NCBI GenBank assembly: GCA_008931825.1
Contig: QXVZ01013113.1
Location: 1 to 25,015 of the forward strand
DNA from: Phallusia fumigata
Lineage: Eukaryota > Chordata > Ascidiacea > Phlebobranchia > Ascidiidae
Length of the DNA: 25,015 nt
Reading direction: 5' to 3'
Positions 1-11,184 of the stretch are shown here, in pieces (positions within the stretch are counted from its first letter, which is position 1; each line of letters starts with the position of its first letter). The position numbers and the translations under genes are program-made. The notes under the pieces are model-generated. The model searched no databases. It saw only the letters and a list, made by a program, of their open reading frames with translations, and had not been told where the DNA came from.

Positions 1-121
1 GTATTCTTTTATTTCTTTTTATGAGAAGGGGGACAAAAAATACATTTAGCACACAAAACAAGCGAAATCACTAGTTATTGAAAACGCATGCATTTACAAT
101 ACATTTCAATTGTTTTTTCAG

Positions 122-1651
122 AGTCAGACATCCCACTTACAAGTAGATCACTTCCGGCACCTACAAACATTAGAAGATCTTACAGGTATGTTCAAACATT
201 GTGAAAGGTAAAAACGCCTATAGTTTCATGATTGGGCAAATGGGGTGTACAGCATAGTCGAACTGTAAAGCTCCGGAATTCGCATTATTTATTGTTTGCA
301 GGGACAGTTTTGACACTCCTCGCCCTACACACGTAACACGACCCCAATACGCCACCAAGCGGCCGAAAACCTTTACTGTGATCAAGTACAAGCAGGTGAT
401 ATGTTGTAACTCTTTAATAAACGTATGGCTCGCAATTAAATCCCAATTATTACCTCATCGTGTATTTTGCAGGAGTACGCGATATCAACCAACGAATGGC
501 GACTGTTTGACCCCAAGCAGAAACCATGGCAACGGTCGTCCATTCACCCGAGTCAGCAACGTTCGAATAGCGTCTTGCCGAGCGTCGAGAGGCCACAACA
601 GCAGAAACCGAAAAAGCCGCCTGACAAAACTGTGGAGACTGAGTTGTTCAAAGACCTGCCCAAGTGTAAAATCTGCGGCTGCTTTGTTAGCGGTGCCGGT
701 CCGGGACTTTACTACGCCAAGAAAGAATTCGAGAACCTGACCGACAGCAAAACGATGCCTGTGAAGTCGCAAGGCGGGGCTGGGGAGCCCGAGGGTGATG
801 ATGATTTCCATAGTGCACAAGTCGGCGATGGCTGGGAGACAGAACGTATGTTGGAAGGGCGACCGCTGCCATTGAGAAGCATTTACTTTAGCGAGGCGAA
901 GAAAGACGAAGAAGAGGCGAATTTGCTTCGGAAGAGAAAGTTGTTTTTGGAGGGGGAAAAAGAAAGTACCGAGGTGGTGCCACAAAAGAAGGATTTTGAT
1001 GCTATTGAACACATTTGCGACGGCTGCTTTGACGTGGCGTCCACCACGTCATCCACCGGCGACGTAGTTCCAAGAAGAAAAGATTACTCGTTAGAGCGAT
1101 TTCGTGCCACCCCACGAGTTGCCTCTGGTAATGATAGGAAAAAGCCATTTGCGATGCGAGAAGTGATGCTTCTTAACCGCGCCGCGGCGGTTTTTATCTT
1201 CTTCAATGGAATCAAGACGAGTCTGCGAATCAGCGCCACGGCGTTCCGCAACATGGCGCGTCGATGCCGACTTTGCGAACAAGGTGCCATGCCGTCAATC
1301 GATATACTCTTTATCGACACCATGCGGCACTGGCAGAACTACACGCACGACCGCACGTCGCCCTTTTACGACTCGTTCCGGGGCCGCAACCCCGTCACGA
1401 CACACCAACAGTCCGGGTTGCCTTTCCAGGGTTTCGTCGAAGCCTTGTTCAAGTTGGCCCAGAGTCGTTTTCGTGGCGAAACCCTAAAGGAGAAAATGGA
1501 AGCGCTCATATCAAACTGTGAGTTGTATATCCGAGAAGTCACCAAAGCGGACAAAAAGAAGACACTTGCTCCAGAGCAGCTTCACAGAAAACACGTGACG
1601 ATTTCTCCACGCATTTCGGGATCACAATCCCAACGCCGATCGTATTTCTAG
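122..1651 (+). CDS. 3' end of an unrecognised multi-exon gene (three exons visible)
   Basis: Exons are 122-185, 302-395 and 473-1651. The introns (186-301, 396-472) are GT-AG, and the frame stays open through both junctions: exon 1 ends with two bases of an Arg codon completed by base 302, and exon 2 ends in phase 0. About 444 residues are visible before the TAG at 1649-1651. The true start lies left of the window, because an acceptor CAG precedes base 122. The product is hydrophilic, with a basic Pro/Gln-rich stretch, then CKICGC (665-682), an acidic Glu/Lys segment, CDGC (1016-1027) and CRLC (1265-1276). The paired CxxC motifs could bind zinc, which is inference. The last ~130 residues look helical (LPFQGFVEALFKLAQ, then KEKMEALISNC), loosely like EF-hand-like or p25-alpha-type modules of cytoskeletal proteins; I would not assign it on that. 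Exons are clearly GC-richer than flanking DNA. Family not recognised. Confidence 0.82.
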
Positions 1652-1662
1652 CCACCCAGTGC

Positions 1663-1668
1663 AATAAA
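1663..1668 (+). terminator. poly(A) signal AATAAA of the left-hand gene
   Basis: A canonical AATAAA lies 12 bp after the TAG stop, followed by T-rich sequence. It marks a very short 3' UTR for the left-hand gene. Confidence 0.6.
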
Positions 1669-2581
1669 TTGTTGTTAATTGTGCTTTTGTAGTACACGTA
1701 AACGTTAGTCGCTTTTATGCAATTTCCTTGCACTTGATACAGAAATTCCTAGTTTTGTCTGCGAATGACTCGGTCAATCCACTAACCTTCCGTCTTTCGT
1801 GACATAAAGTTCAATTTTTATCTGAATTAAGCATGATGTGAACTCTTTCTTTGGGAGTTGGAAAACTTGCTAGTGGTTTATAATTTTGCACAAATCGAAA
1901 AGTAGTCTTAACGCGACAAATGCTCTTTGGACATTAGATCCAAATAAGCAAACCACTGTTTGTGTAACACCGTCATTCTAAACGCGATTATGTTATAGGA
2001 AAAATACTTATCACGGAAGTAAAAGAGTTAGATACAGAAAACATCAATGTGTGCTATTGACTGAGTGGATCTTCACAATGTAACTGTACGCCACCTGAAA
2101 AAAACAGATTGATAGCCCCGTGAACTCGTTTGACCAATCCGAGCGGGGTTGTTTCTTGTGCACTAATTACCTTATCAATAAATAACGCGTACCACCTTCA
2201 CCCCATTAACAAAGGTCTCGGTGGATCACCAAAGATTCTCGGTGGTTCTTGGGGAATTTTGCATTATTTATTTGTTGCTTTCGGGCAGAGAACGTCCAAG
2301 CAACGAAACAGTCGTAAATTTAATCCCGCAAAATTACCTCGGGATTAAACTCACTTTTCTATATTGTTGCTGTTGTGCATTGTGCACTGTTACAAATTTA
2401 TTCTGGTTATTCTGGAAGACACTTTGACAATACCCAAAGAGTCCAGTGCCACTTATAAATATATGGTTGCTTTGTTGAGATTTACCGCCGGATAAACGAA
2501 ATTGTTAAATAAAATTATTACGAATATAAAAATTATTATTTTTCAATTATTATTAGTTAACGTTAAAAATTTTTTTATCAT
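1669..2581. other. Intergenic, no gene seen
   Basis: AT-rich sequence without exon-like ORFs flanked by splice sites. The part from about 2490 to 2580 is an extreme A/T tract of A and T runs directly beside the hAT-like element. Confidence 0.6.
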
Positions 2582-2848
2582 CAGGGGTGGCCAGACTTTT
2601 AGTGGAAGCGTTACTTAAACATCAGCGATCCGCAAAATCAGTTTTTACAGTAGGGGCTATACAAATACAATAAACAATGTAAGTTTACATAAAATAATCT
2701 GCAGTTATTGAAACAACACAAACACAATGTTTGTATTTTTTTAGGGTTTGTTTGATTTGCTTGTGTTTTAAATCTAGACAATCTGAACTATTCAGCTATA
2801 TATGAGCCACAAAAAACATATCGGCGAGCCAAAATTTGCCCACCTCTG
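2582..2848. mobile_element. Decayed non-autonomous hAT-like element (MITE)
   Basis: The left end reads CAGGGGTGGCCAGACTTTT and the right end, read on the minus strand, CAGAGGTGGGCAAATTTT. This is an imperfect terminal inverted repeat of the CAG-RGGTGG type typical of hAT transposons. Just inside the right end are two copies of a GAGCCA(C/A)AAA-type unit, also common in such elements. The 267 bp between carry no transposase ORF. The 8-bp flanks (2574-2581 and 2849-2856) do not match, so a target-site duplication is not preserved or the ends are slightly off. Confidence 0.55.
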
Positions 2849-5800
2849 AACTAGACTATCGGTTTGCATTTAGGAAGAGATATTACAAAACTTTTCCAAG
2901 CTTAGCGCATCAAAAACGTTTGTTCGTTACGTAGGTCATTTCTCAAAGTCAACTTGTGTAGGTGAAACACGCAAATTATGTAAAGTAACAAATTATTAAT
3001 TTAGATGAGTCCGGATTAGTTCAGGAGCTCCCGCAGTGAATGATCGCTTATACCGTTTCTCACATAATGATATCTCGCTATCAAGGATTTAAAGAGGCAA
3101 CAACTGCATAACGACGAGACGGACATATGGGCCAAGAGCGTTCGTCACTGCACCAGATCTAAATCTTCGTATTAGCTCTGCCGTGGTCGTGGGAAGCGGC
3201 AAGAAATGGTATTTGGTGCATCAAAATTAAAATATTGTGGTTTGCTTTGGCAATGGGGAGATACAAATTGATCTCATTGAGCGTTTTTTGTATCTCTGAT
3301 TGCAAATATTGGGTATTGCTACCGAATCAGCAAACTATGTTTGAAGAATCTATATGACCACTCCGACTTTAACACAAAAAACATGCAAGCAATCCAATGG
3401 CATACAAGTACCGGAGAACATCATTGCTACAATAACTCGTGTGCGTATCCTCGAAACGGAACTCGGAAAATACACCTGACTTTGTAAACAAACGCATGGA
3501 AAACAGTTGATCAAGCACCGGTAGAATAGGCGCGAAAAGTCTTTTTTAACCTATAGTACCTGATAGGGTCCGATTCAGTCAATTGGAAATGGGAGACGTG
3601 TTGCGCCATCTAGCGGCTTAATCACGCACGCAATGAACCAATGCACGTTAACTGAGGTTCGTTTGAGTTCAAATTCGATTGGGAATCGATGTTTTCAGAG
3701 AGTCGACCTGCTCCCTTGAGGTGTTTCCGTCTGGTGGACATTTTTGATTTGTGGCGATATAAATGATAAAGTAAGGTGCACATATTCAAAAGCGTGCAGC
3801 AAGTGTCCACATTTTAATGCAGTCTTTCTCAAACACTTTTCGGGGAGACGGCCTTGGAAAATTTGATTGAATTTTCGACGCACCAGAAATCAGAATTTAA
3901 TGAAGACGCTTTGAGAAGCATGGTTTTAATGTTTTGGGACCGTATAGGACATTTAAAGAGTGGTCGAGAGACGTTTGTGAGCAACTCAAATTTTTTACGA
4001 AAACATCAAAGTTTTGGCGTTATTGTTTAAACTTATGGTAAAGATCGTTGGGATGTTAAAAACTTGGTGGTAATTTTTGTTTTTTAGTTTATACGGACGT
4101 CATTTTTTGCCGGCAAACAAAGCGATCCACATCAGCTGTAAAAACCACATACCGACAAGTGCGTGGCCTATAATGCATTAAGCCCGGATGGACATGAACA
4201 AAAGCATATGTCGCATTGTAAGACACTCATAACCAAATCGCAAATGATTTCCCGCCGGTCGCAGTCGACTGTCCAACGTTAATTACTCCATATGTCGCGC
4301 GCCATACAAGAACGTCATTATTGCACATGCAACGCCCGGCAGATGCCTCTTGTCCTCTTTCAATTGTGTCACTGCCCACCCTGCTACACTCGATTGCACG
4401 TTATTATTTTTTTCCTGAGTTGATAAATGTTGTAAACGCTACGTGTACAATTTTTTGTGACCATGTGGCGATATTTCGTTTATACCCAATAGCAATTTTG
4501 TCGATTGCGTGTTAGAAATCACGAAATAGGGTGTACATTGCCGGCTAATGATAATACCTGCTCAACAGTTGATAGGATAAAGTCTAAAATTATTATAAAA
4601 TGTCAGAATGTAGTCTGTAGAATTATTCACAGTAAAAAGGCATAATTTATGCACATTTGCGTGTAAACTTCATTATTCCCTTACAACAGTTTGGGGAGTT
4701 TAAATGTTCTTGGTATCAAAATGATTTCAGTTGAATAGAACTTGCGACCCTTTTATAACAAAAACCATAGGTATCCCTCCACAACAAGCGAGCCAACCTA
4801 AAAGTTATGCGTTTAGTAGCTTTTTGTTGGCGTTGTAAAATCCAGCTGGTCTGATAAGCCATGACAGTATGTGCACACCCGCAACACGTCGGCCGTGAAC
4901 TAGATATCCCGCAAGCAGGAGACAAAAACAAAAGATCGAGCCACGGCCTGGCTGACCTACAAGTCCCTTAACGTGAGCGAAGACAAAACAACAGAGCTGC
5001 CGGTCGCCGAATGCACTGCGCATGCGCGAGATGAATAATTTAGGACTATTCACTGCAAAGGTTCCCGCAACGACGAATCGCACACGAGAAATGCGCCGCC
5101 AAGGTCTGTATAAAGTTGCATTCTTCGGCATGACTGACAAACGGCGGGTTGCTATTGAAAGATTGTTCGTTTCTTACGCGTATCCCGGCTCTGACGTCGC
5201 TAATTGTTCGTCGCCGATGACGCACACGCAATCGCTAATTGCTGGGCTAATTGACGCAGAGCAATAGTATTGGCCGATGATTCGCGCAAGGGGTCTGTAG
5301 GTCATTGTTCAATGTCAACATCACATTTGGGCTTCATGTCAGGCAACACAATATCATTTCGCTTTTTTCTTGATGTATAAGTACATTTCCGAGTTTAACT
5401 ACAAAGGCTTACACTGATAAAGATATGAAACCTTATGTTACCTTTCGAAGTAAGGTGCGCGTTGGTTTGTAGGCGAGGTATTTCTTACATTAGGGATTTA
5501 AGTCTGACATTGCTTGCTTTGGAATTTTTCCTGCAATAAATAAAACCCCGATATTTAGTTGTTTTTCAAAGGTAAATGAACCAGTTTGGTTAAAAAAAAA
5601 TCGAGAACATTAAAAAACAGTACGAAATGAAAGATATTGGAAGGGTGTGGGTGCTACAAACGATAAACATAACTTTAGATTTTTAAAAATTACACATTTT
5701 CTTTGGTCATCAAAATCGCCTTAAGAAGTCATTTATACTTCAATATAGCGAGTCAAACGTACGCATGTGGCAATTGAAATATCAATAGCACAAACACTTA

Positions 5801-8330
5801 AAATCAAAACTAAAGGTTTGATACATATAACTTTGTAAGTTTATTGTAGAAAATACAAATCGGTGTTTCAATCATTGTAGAATTGTTTGATTTTACATGC
5901 GGACAAAACACTTAACATTTGCATGTACAGCTCCAGATTGTGCGGTAAAATATGTGGTCATAAGTCAATACTAAACTTCCCATAAGTCTTTTCCATTGGT
6001 GCGAGGCGGTCATATATCTTACAATGCGCAAAACCCCCAGCTGCTAGTTTTGCGCTGTTCGGCTGTGGCAAATGGTAAAATTGATCAAAAATTCATGACC
6101 GGCTACTTGGAACAACCGACTTTTGCGAGTCAGCTGCGCGATGCAAAGTACCATGTCCGTATGGAGACACTGTAAAATTGTCGCCACTCCGTCTCTATAA
6201 TATATCTGTTGTATACTTGAATTGATCTGACCACGTGGGGTTATTGCAACAAAAAGTTGTAGTATGAGATTCCCAAATGACTTGTTTGGTATGGTTCAAA
6301 AGAATCGCATTTTGTAAAGCTTTTTGTAAAGGTTATTTCGTGCAAAATGCAAAAAAATGGGTGGTCATTTCATTTTTCCGCAGTAACCCTTCGGAGCAGT
6401 CACTGTTTTATAATCTTCGGTTTAACTTTTATTTCGTTCAATAAATATGAATGTAAGTGCATCCAAACTAGTACAGCCAGTGTAAAATGCTTTCCGGGTT
6501 TAGAGCATTGTGAATCTAATGCGCTGCCTTTGCAACGAACAGCACTACAATTCGAGGTCACAATTAAAAAACCAGTATTCCTGAAAGAAAAGTTGGTAAT
6601 GTTTGTTCGAATGGTCAACAGGTTGACACGAGTTCGCTTGGAAATTGCTTGGGGAGTGAGCAAGCCCCCAGCCAATCAAGCACTACCTTAGACCAAATGT
6701 CGACAAAGAAAACTATTGACCCGTTGTTCTGCTTTGCATTTCGGCGTCACACATGGTCAGTTTGGATTAGAAAATGCAGAACCGGTGTGTTGGTAAGATA
6801 GATGCAATAATAAAGTACAATGCTCGTCTGTGGAAAATAGCCATGGCTATTTCACAAACAAGCTAAACAACAACATATTGGGGGTCGAAAACGCACTGAA
6901 TAAGTTCATATTTTGTGATCAAATAACCGGGCAAAAACAAGTTTAATTGACTTTCAGTTAATTGAGAAAAAATAATGAATGTCAGAATGTTAAGGATAAA
7001 CTATGAACAAACTTGGAGTACATATAAAGAAACTGATGAACATTGAATAAACAAATTACAATGTTATGATCGGGCAAACAAATTACCCACGTCATGCAGA
7101 TTTATGTTTTTTTGACAACTAGTCAAATGCACGTTGTTCGCATAGCATGAGTTTTCAGCCAGAACGACTAACAAGGCACAAAAATCAAGAAACCACGCGA
7201 GGTGCCGGGCGCCAAAACAAACTGATCACCGTTGTCGCCCAACCCCATGCAACAAAAACAACCAAACATTTGCCAACTGTCGAATGCAAACAGATGTGGG
7301 TGCGAACAAATCCACGTGCGTCCAGCGATTAGCGGATTGCGAAATCAACACTTCCTTCCTATATGCGACGAAAGCAGGAACAGGTGAAGGTGGACAATAC
7401 GCCTGCTGGCACCCCGGTCCTGATACACCCAAGTGCTTGATTAGCAGAAAATTACCTCACCGCCGCAGTTTTACCTGTTCTTAGTACGGATTTCCTATTG
7501 GTGGATTTTCTTTGTTTTGGCGCCGGAACAAAAAGCGATTATTGGCCAGCAGTCGGAAACAAGTTTCAAATTTCAATATCTCGGTTTCGAATTACAACGA
7601 AGCGTGTCGCGACGAATTTGTTCGCTGACATTGTGCTTAAATTGGATTGTGACGCATTTGCATAAAGTCGTAGTGGAATTGCTTCACGGTTATTGGCGTG
7701 TTTGCCGGGAATTCGAAATTTCTCAGGCGCATTGAATAAAGTTGGAACGCGCTGTATTGTCATAAAATATTAACGGACCCGAGCGACGATGACAGGCGAA
7801 TGACGCATATGGGAACATTACGCTTCTGTTGCTTTGTTCCAACGCTGCTAGTCGCAATGAAAATACACTTGTAGATTAAAAAAATATCCGAAAATATCCA
7901 AAGAACTCCAAGTACAAAATGTTATGAAGAGAATTTGGAAGATTTCGGTTATACCAACTTTTCTGTTAACCATACGTGTGTGACTGTTCAAGACACCAGA
8001 TTACGGATCCCTCACAGTACATAAATATACGTAATTTGCAGAAATCTGCCGAACTCTTGTATTGCAAATGTGGTCAAAATGACAGTGTTATTTAAAAATT
8101 TAACAATCTGAACGAATCGAAATTTACAATACAATTGGAAAAATATTTTCTGGGTGTTTCAACCAGCATTAGCTGTGCATTAGATCGTTTACAGCTTTAC
8201 TGCTGGGGTGCTACCCACTTCAATATGCCATGCTTTTAGGATTATATCTACGTCACCAACTTGCACTTACATTTTAGACCAACCAATCACACTGGTGTAT
8301 TTTTTAATCAACGGAATGGACTCGCTGGAT
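2849..8330. other. Long intergenic stretch without convincing genes
   Basis: I saw no chain of ORFs joined by plausible splice sites on either strand. The ORFs present are short, open by chance and lack coding-like composition. Regulatory-looking spots within it are a CTCF-like motif at 3603-3616 (minus strand CCGCTAGATGGCGC) and a cluster of GCTAATTG boxes at 5199-5253. First exons or untranslated exons of other genes cannot be excluded. Confidence 0.5.
5191..5253. promoter_or_regulatory. Cluster of CRE-like and homeodomain-type motifs
   Basis: GCTAATTG occurs three times in 55 bp (5199-5206, 5234-5241, 5246-5253); the first two share the exact 10-mer TCGCTAATTG. A TGACGTC CRE-like core lies at 5192-5198 and further TGACGC sequences are interspersed. 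TAATTG is a generic homeodomain core, so an enhancer is possible but shown only by motif density. Confidence 0.25.
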
Positions 8331-8882
8331 AGGGGCGGGACTGGCGACCTTGATGTACCAAAAGTAATCGCACAGCGAAATCGATAACCGTGATTGCACG
8401 CGACTCATTCGGCAAAAATATTAATCAGGGAATATTTCCTAAGGGACTTTCAAAGCAATGGACGGGAATGACCCCCTGCTGGTCAACGCTATGTACAAGT
8501 TACTAATTAACAACAGGAGTGTGGAGTGCATGGCCGCTCTCGCCCGGGCCGGCTGCCGGGGTTTTGTTACCATCGCGCCGTCAATAATCCGGATCTGTAA
8601 GGGCAGATAGCCATATGCCGTCCGAGCCGCCGGTGGTAATAAAGATACGAAGCGGGAGGCGTTGGCGGCCGCCGGGAGACCACTCTCTCTCTCTCTTTTC
8701 ACAGCGTGTGCATGCTTCGTTCAATGCAAAGGCGCGCGCGTTTCTCGCGAAATTATCTTTGCTCTCCTGGGGCGGCCAAGAGAAAAAAGGGATGCGGCGA
8801 TGAATGGAATAAACAAAGACCCGTGCAGATGTTTCGGTAGCCGTTGTTCCCTATAAAAACGGAGCGGTCCAGTCAGTAACCA
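8331..8882 (+). promoter_or_regulatory. TATA-box core promoter with GC-rich upstream region
   Basis: TATAAAA lies at 8852-8858. Thirty bases downstream, a pyrimidine-A step (C8881-A8882 in ACCATCG) is a suitable initiator, so transcription probably starts near 8882. Upstream are a GC box (GGGGCGGG, 8332-8339), a GC-rich and CpG-rich stretch at about 8530-8670, a CT dinucleotide run near 8683-8697, and ATAAACAAAG resembling Fox and Tcf cores near 8809-8818. The composition differs sharply from the AT-rich surroundings. Confidence 0.55.
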
Positions 8883-8979
8883 TCGCAGTTTGCAATCAGC
8901 CTTCCCAGCAGTGAAAGCAACAAGAGCAAGGCTCGAACGGCAAAGGGTTTGTGAAGAGGCACGCTTTCATCGCCGAAAT

Positions 8980-11107
8980 ATGAAAGATGAGAGACACCGG
9001 GTGGCTGAATTCAATCGGAGATGCAAACGAAATGTAAGTCATCTGAGAAACTTTCGTGTAGAACAATATGATAATTTTGCCAATGGGACAAACAAAGTAT
9101 TTATTATTTGGGGTCTTCGTAATGTAGTATTAGCTATTCATGGAAACTTAATGATTTTGCGCAGTCACTTTATTATCATGGTTAAGCGGGATGTGGTTAC
9201 CTATTCCTAATAGTTACTTTGTATCACCGGTAAGTCTTCTGCTTTTAGTAACCCCAAACTTGGTTTTTACTAAACTGTTCCGAGTGTATAAAGTAGAAGC
9301 AAAAAAAGTGGTGCGTTCGCTTGGTAACAGCCGAAAGGCGGACAAAACCAGGTCGATATTGCGAAGTGAGCGGCGCATTCCGAAAAGTGCGACGCTGCAT
9401 AATTGATAAGCAAGCCTAAATGTCACTTGCCAAAGAAGGAACGAGAGTTCGGGCCATGCCAGCCGTCGCGCACGTACAAACTGTCGGTTGTGGGCGCCCG
9501 TTGCCACCAGTAACCGATGAATAATTGATTTAAATGCCGTGACGTCACCATTGAGCCTTGCAACGGCTTCACTAAATCATTAGAGTCGCGCACGCTGTCG
9601 AAGAAAAGTCGAACTTCGTTTCTATAAAAAGCGATTTTAAGGGAGGTGGGTTGGCGTTGCGCTTAAAAGCGATTCCGCGTGCTTGATGGGGAAGGCGGTG
9701 AACCAAATCCCGTTTCGGGGTTGGAAATTGGTAAATTTTGTAGGTGCGAAACAGTCTGAATCGTGCAAGTGGGTTTAACAGGCTTTAATATCGTATTACT
9801 ATCTATTTTCAGGTGGCAAACTGTAGATCAAGGCGACGACCCGCGATGGAAAGCTGCGAACGAACGGTAAGTTGCACGATTTTGTTTTTTGCCCAAATCA
9901 GCGTTAACGAAGTCTAGGTTTGCGAACGTATCTGTCTAGAACATTGAGGTTAAAATCAATAGGCGCATGTGCACAAGACATTTTCTGGTAGCAGGTGAAA
10001 ATGACAGTTTCAGTCCAAGCCTGGCTAGCTCTGCTAATTGGGTACAGGGCATCTGTTTAACGGTTTAAAATGTCAGCCACTGTCGTCCGCCCACGTACAG
10101 GAACACATGTATGTAAGCAGAAAATCAATACACGCACACTGTAGTGTTTAGATGTGTATTTAGAAAACTCTCCAGTGTGCCCTAAAAACTAGTTCGTTTA
10201 TCACAGGTAACATTTAGCAAACATATTAGGCTGCTAATGTGTTATACGGCCCTATACGCAATATTCTTCTCCGTGACGCAACACAATCATTCCAATTAGC
10301 CTAGAATTAGTGTTCGCGCATAATACGTCGCTGGATCGGGCTGCAATAAGTCGCTGTAATCTTCGAAGGCAACCCGTGATTTCTCACAGCCTTGAATGCG
10401 TGATTCCATTGTTTCAATACGCGTGGCGATTGTTCGGGTATTCGAGAGTTAGGAACGCGAGCCGGACGCCCGACAATTCGCTGCGTGAGAAGTTTATTGT
10501 CTTTAGAACCAGCAATTAGAACTCATCGCAAAACGTTGAAAAAATGCCAGCCTCGCTATAAATCCAGCGCACCCAATAAGCCGAAATCATTCCAGTCAGT
10601 TGAGTCGGCTAGCCTACAAGAACATTTGTTCGCTAGCAGGGTGATTGGCTACTGCGAAAGGCAATGGCGTGTTCCGGTCGTATTTAGTGTGTGATCCTTA
10701 CTGTTTTGAAACAATAAGGCACGCGGTGAATGCCTGCGGAACATCGACCACAAACATCACATGCACTGGTCGTAGCCAAGTTTGCGGCATTTTATCTTAA
10801 TTTAAGCAGTCACCGCTTGGAAAACCGACAGGCTTTGCTCGTGTTTGCTGTGGACCTTGCTGCTCATGCAATAAGGCACGCGGTGAATGCCAATAAAGCA
10901 TTGTCATGATCTTCATTTGAAGTAGTGGTACATAAGTGCGGCTCTGGGGGGTTAAGGCAGCCATTTTGTATGTGAAGCCAAGTTTGTATGGCCTTGGTAC
11001 TACAGATTATGGCCCGATTATGGCCCTTCCTTTAACTTTTAAGGTCAAGCTAAATAAAATGGTGTTGTTTACCTTATTAACATTCATATTCCTTTTTTTA
11101 GGTGTGA
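8980..11107 (+). CDS. Candidate small spliced ORF (37 codons) or non-coding transcript
   Basis: Downstream of the TATA promoter, exon 1 (about 8882-9033) ends at a good donor (AAT|GTAAGT). Exon 2 (9813-9866) has a TTTTCAG acceptor and an ACG|GTAAGT donor. An acceptor (TTTTTTTAG) at 11100-11101 opens exon 3. The first ATG in exon 1 is at 8980; it gives 18 codons in exon 1 and exactly 18 in exon 2, all in phase 0, then one codon and TGA at 11105-11107. The peptide is very basic (Arg-rich) with three Cys and no signal peptide. The equal phase-0 exons favour translation, but the size and the early stop equally suit a non-coding RNA or a 5' leader. The 3' end is not identified; AATAAA sites occur at 11862 and 12002. 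Confidence 0.3.
9500..9630 (+). promoter_or_regulatory. Possible internal promoter: X-box, CRE and TATA
   Basis: Inside intron 1 of the candidate small unit, three recognisable sites line up in one orientation: GTTGCC-ACC-AGTAAC (9500-9514, RFX X-box-like with a 3-nt spacer), a perfect TGACGTCA CRE (9540-9547) and TATAAAAA (9623-9630). A start near 9653 would lie upstream of exon 2 (9813-9866), so this may be an alternative promoter. Motif evidence only. Confidence 0.3.
10557..10600 (+). promoter_or_regulatory. Third TATA-like promoter candidate
   Basis: TATAAAT at 10557-10563 is followed 32 bp later by a CA initiator-like step (10589) and then TCCAGTCAGT (10591-10600). The same ten bases follow the TATA box of the first promoter (8868-8877). 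It could give a first exon spliced to the acceptor at 11100-11101. Confidence 0.22.
10712..10891 (+). repeat. Exact 23-bp direct repeat, two copies
   Basis: Positions 10712-10734 and 10869-10891 are identical over 23 bp (beginning CAATAAGGCACGC), spaced 157 bp start to start. The sequence between and around them does not align, so it is a short isolated repeat, not the ends of a larger duplication. Confidence 0.85.
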
Positions 11108-11184
11108 GATCCTTCGCATGTAGCGCGAGTTCCACCCACGAACCACTGCGCAGCGTTCGTTGTTCCCTGCAAGTTCCAGCCTGA
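11020..11184 (+). CDS. Small ORF with signal-peptide-like N-terminus (54 codons)
   Basis: ATG 11020-11022 (or the in-frame ATG at 11059) to a TGA at 11182-11184. From Met14 the peptide has a strongly hydrophobic run (MVLFTLLTFIFLFLG) followed by RSFA, a plausible signal-peptidase site. That would leave a ~21-residue mature peptide with two Cys about 15 residues apart. The hydrophobic run is encoded by the T-rich tract that also forms the exon-3 acceptor of the candidate spliced unit, so it could be a by-product of a polypyrimidine tract. No family recognised. Confidence 0.2.
   Translation: MALPLTFKVKLNKMVLFTLLTFIFLFLGVRSFACSASSTHEPLRSVRCSLQVPA

Noticed and set aside
485-1012. 175-codon minus-strand ORF
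   Set aside because: Antisense shadow of the last exon of the left-hand gene, whose frame is supported by two splice junctions and a poly(A) signal.
4805-5140. 111-codon minus-strand ORF
   Set aside because: No recognisable domain, no start codon context or splice/poly(A) signals, and the overlapping frames are equally open.
8439-8702. 87-codon minus-strand ORF upstream of the TATA box
   Set aside because: Open because of the GC-rich promoter region; no family resemblance or supporting signals.
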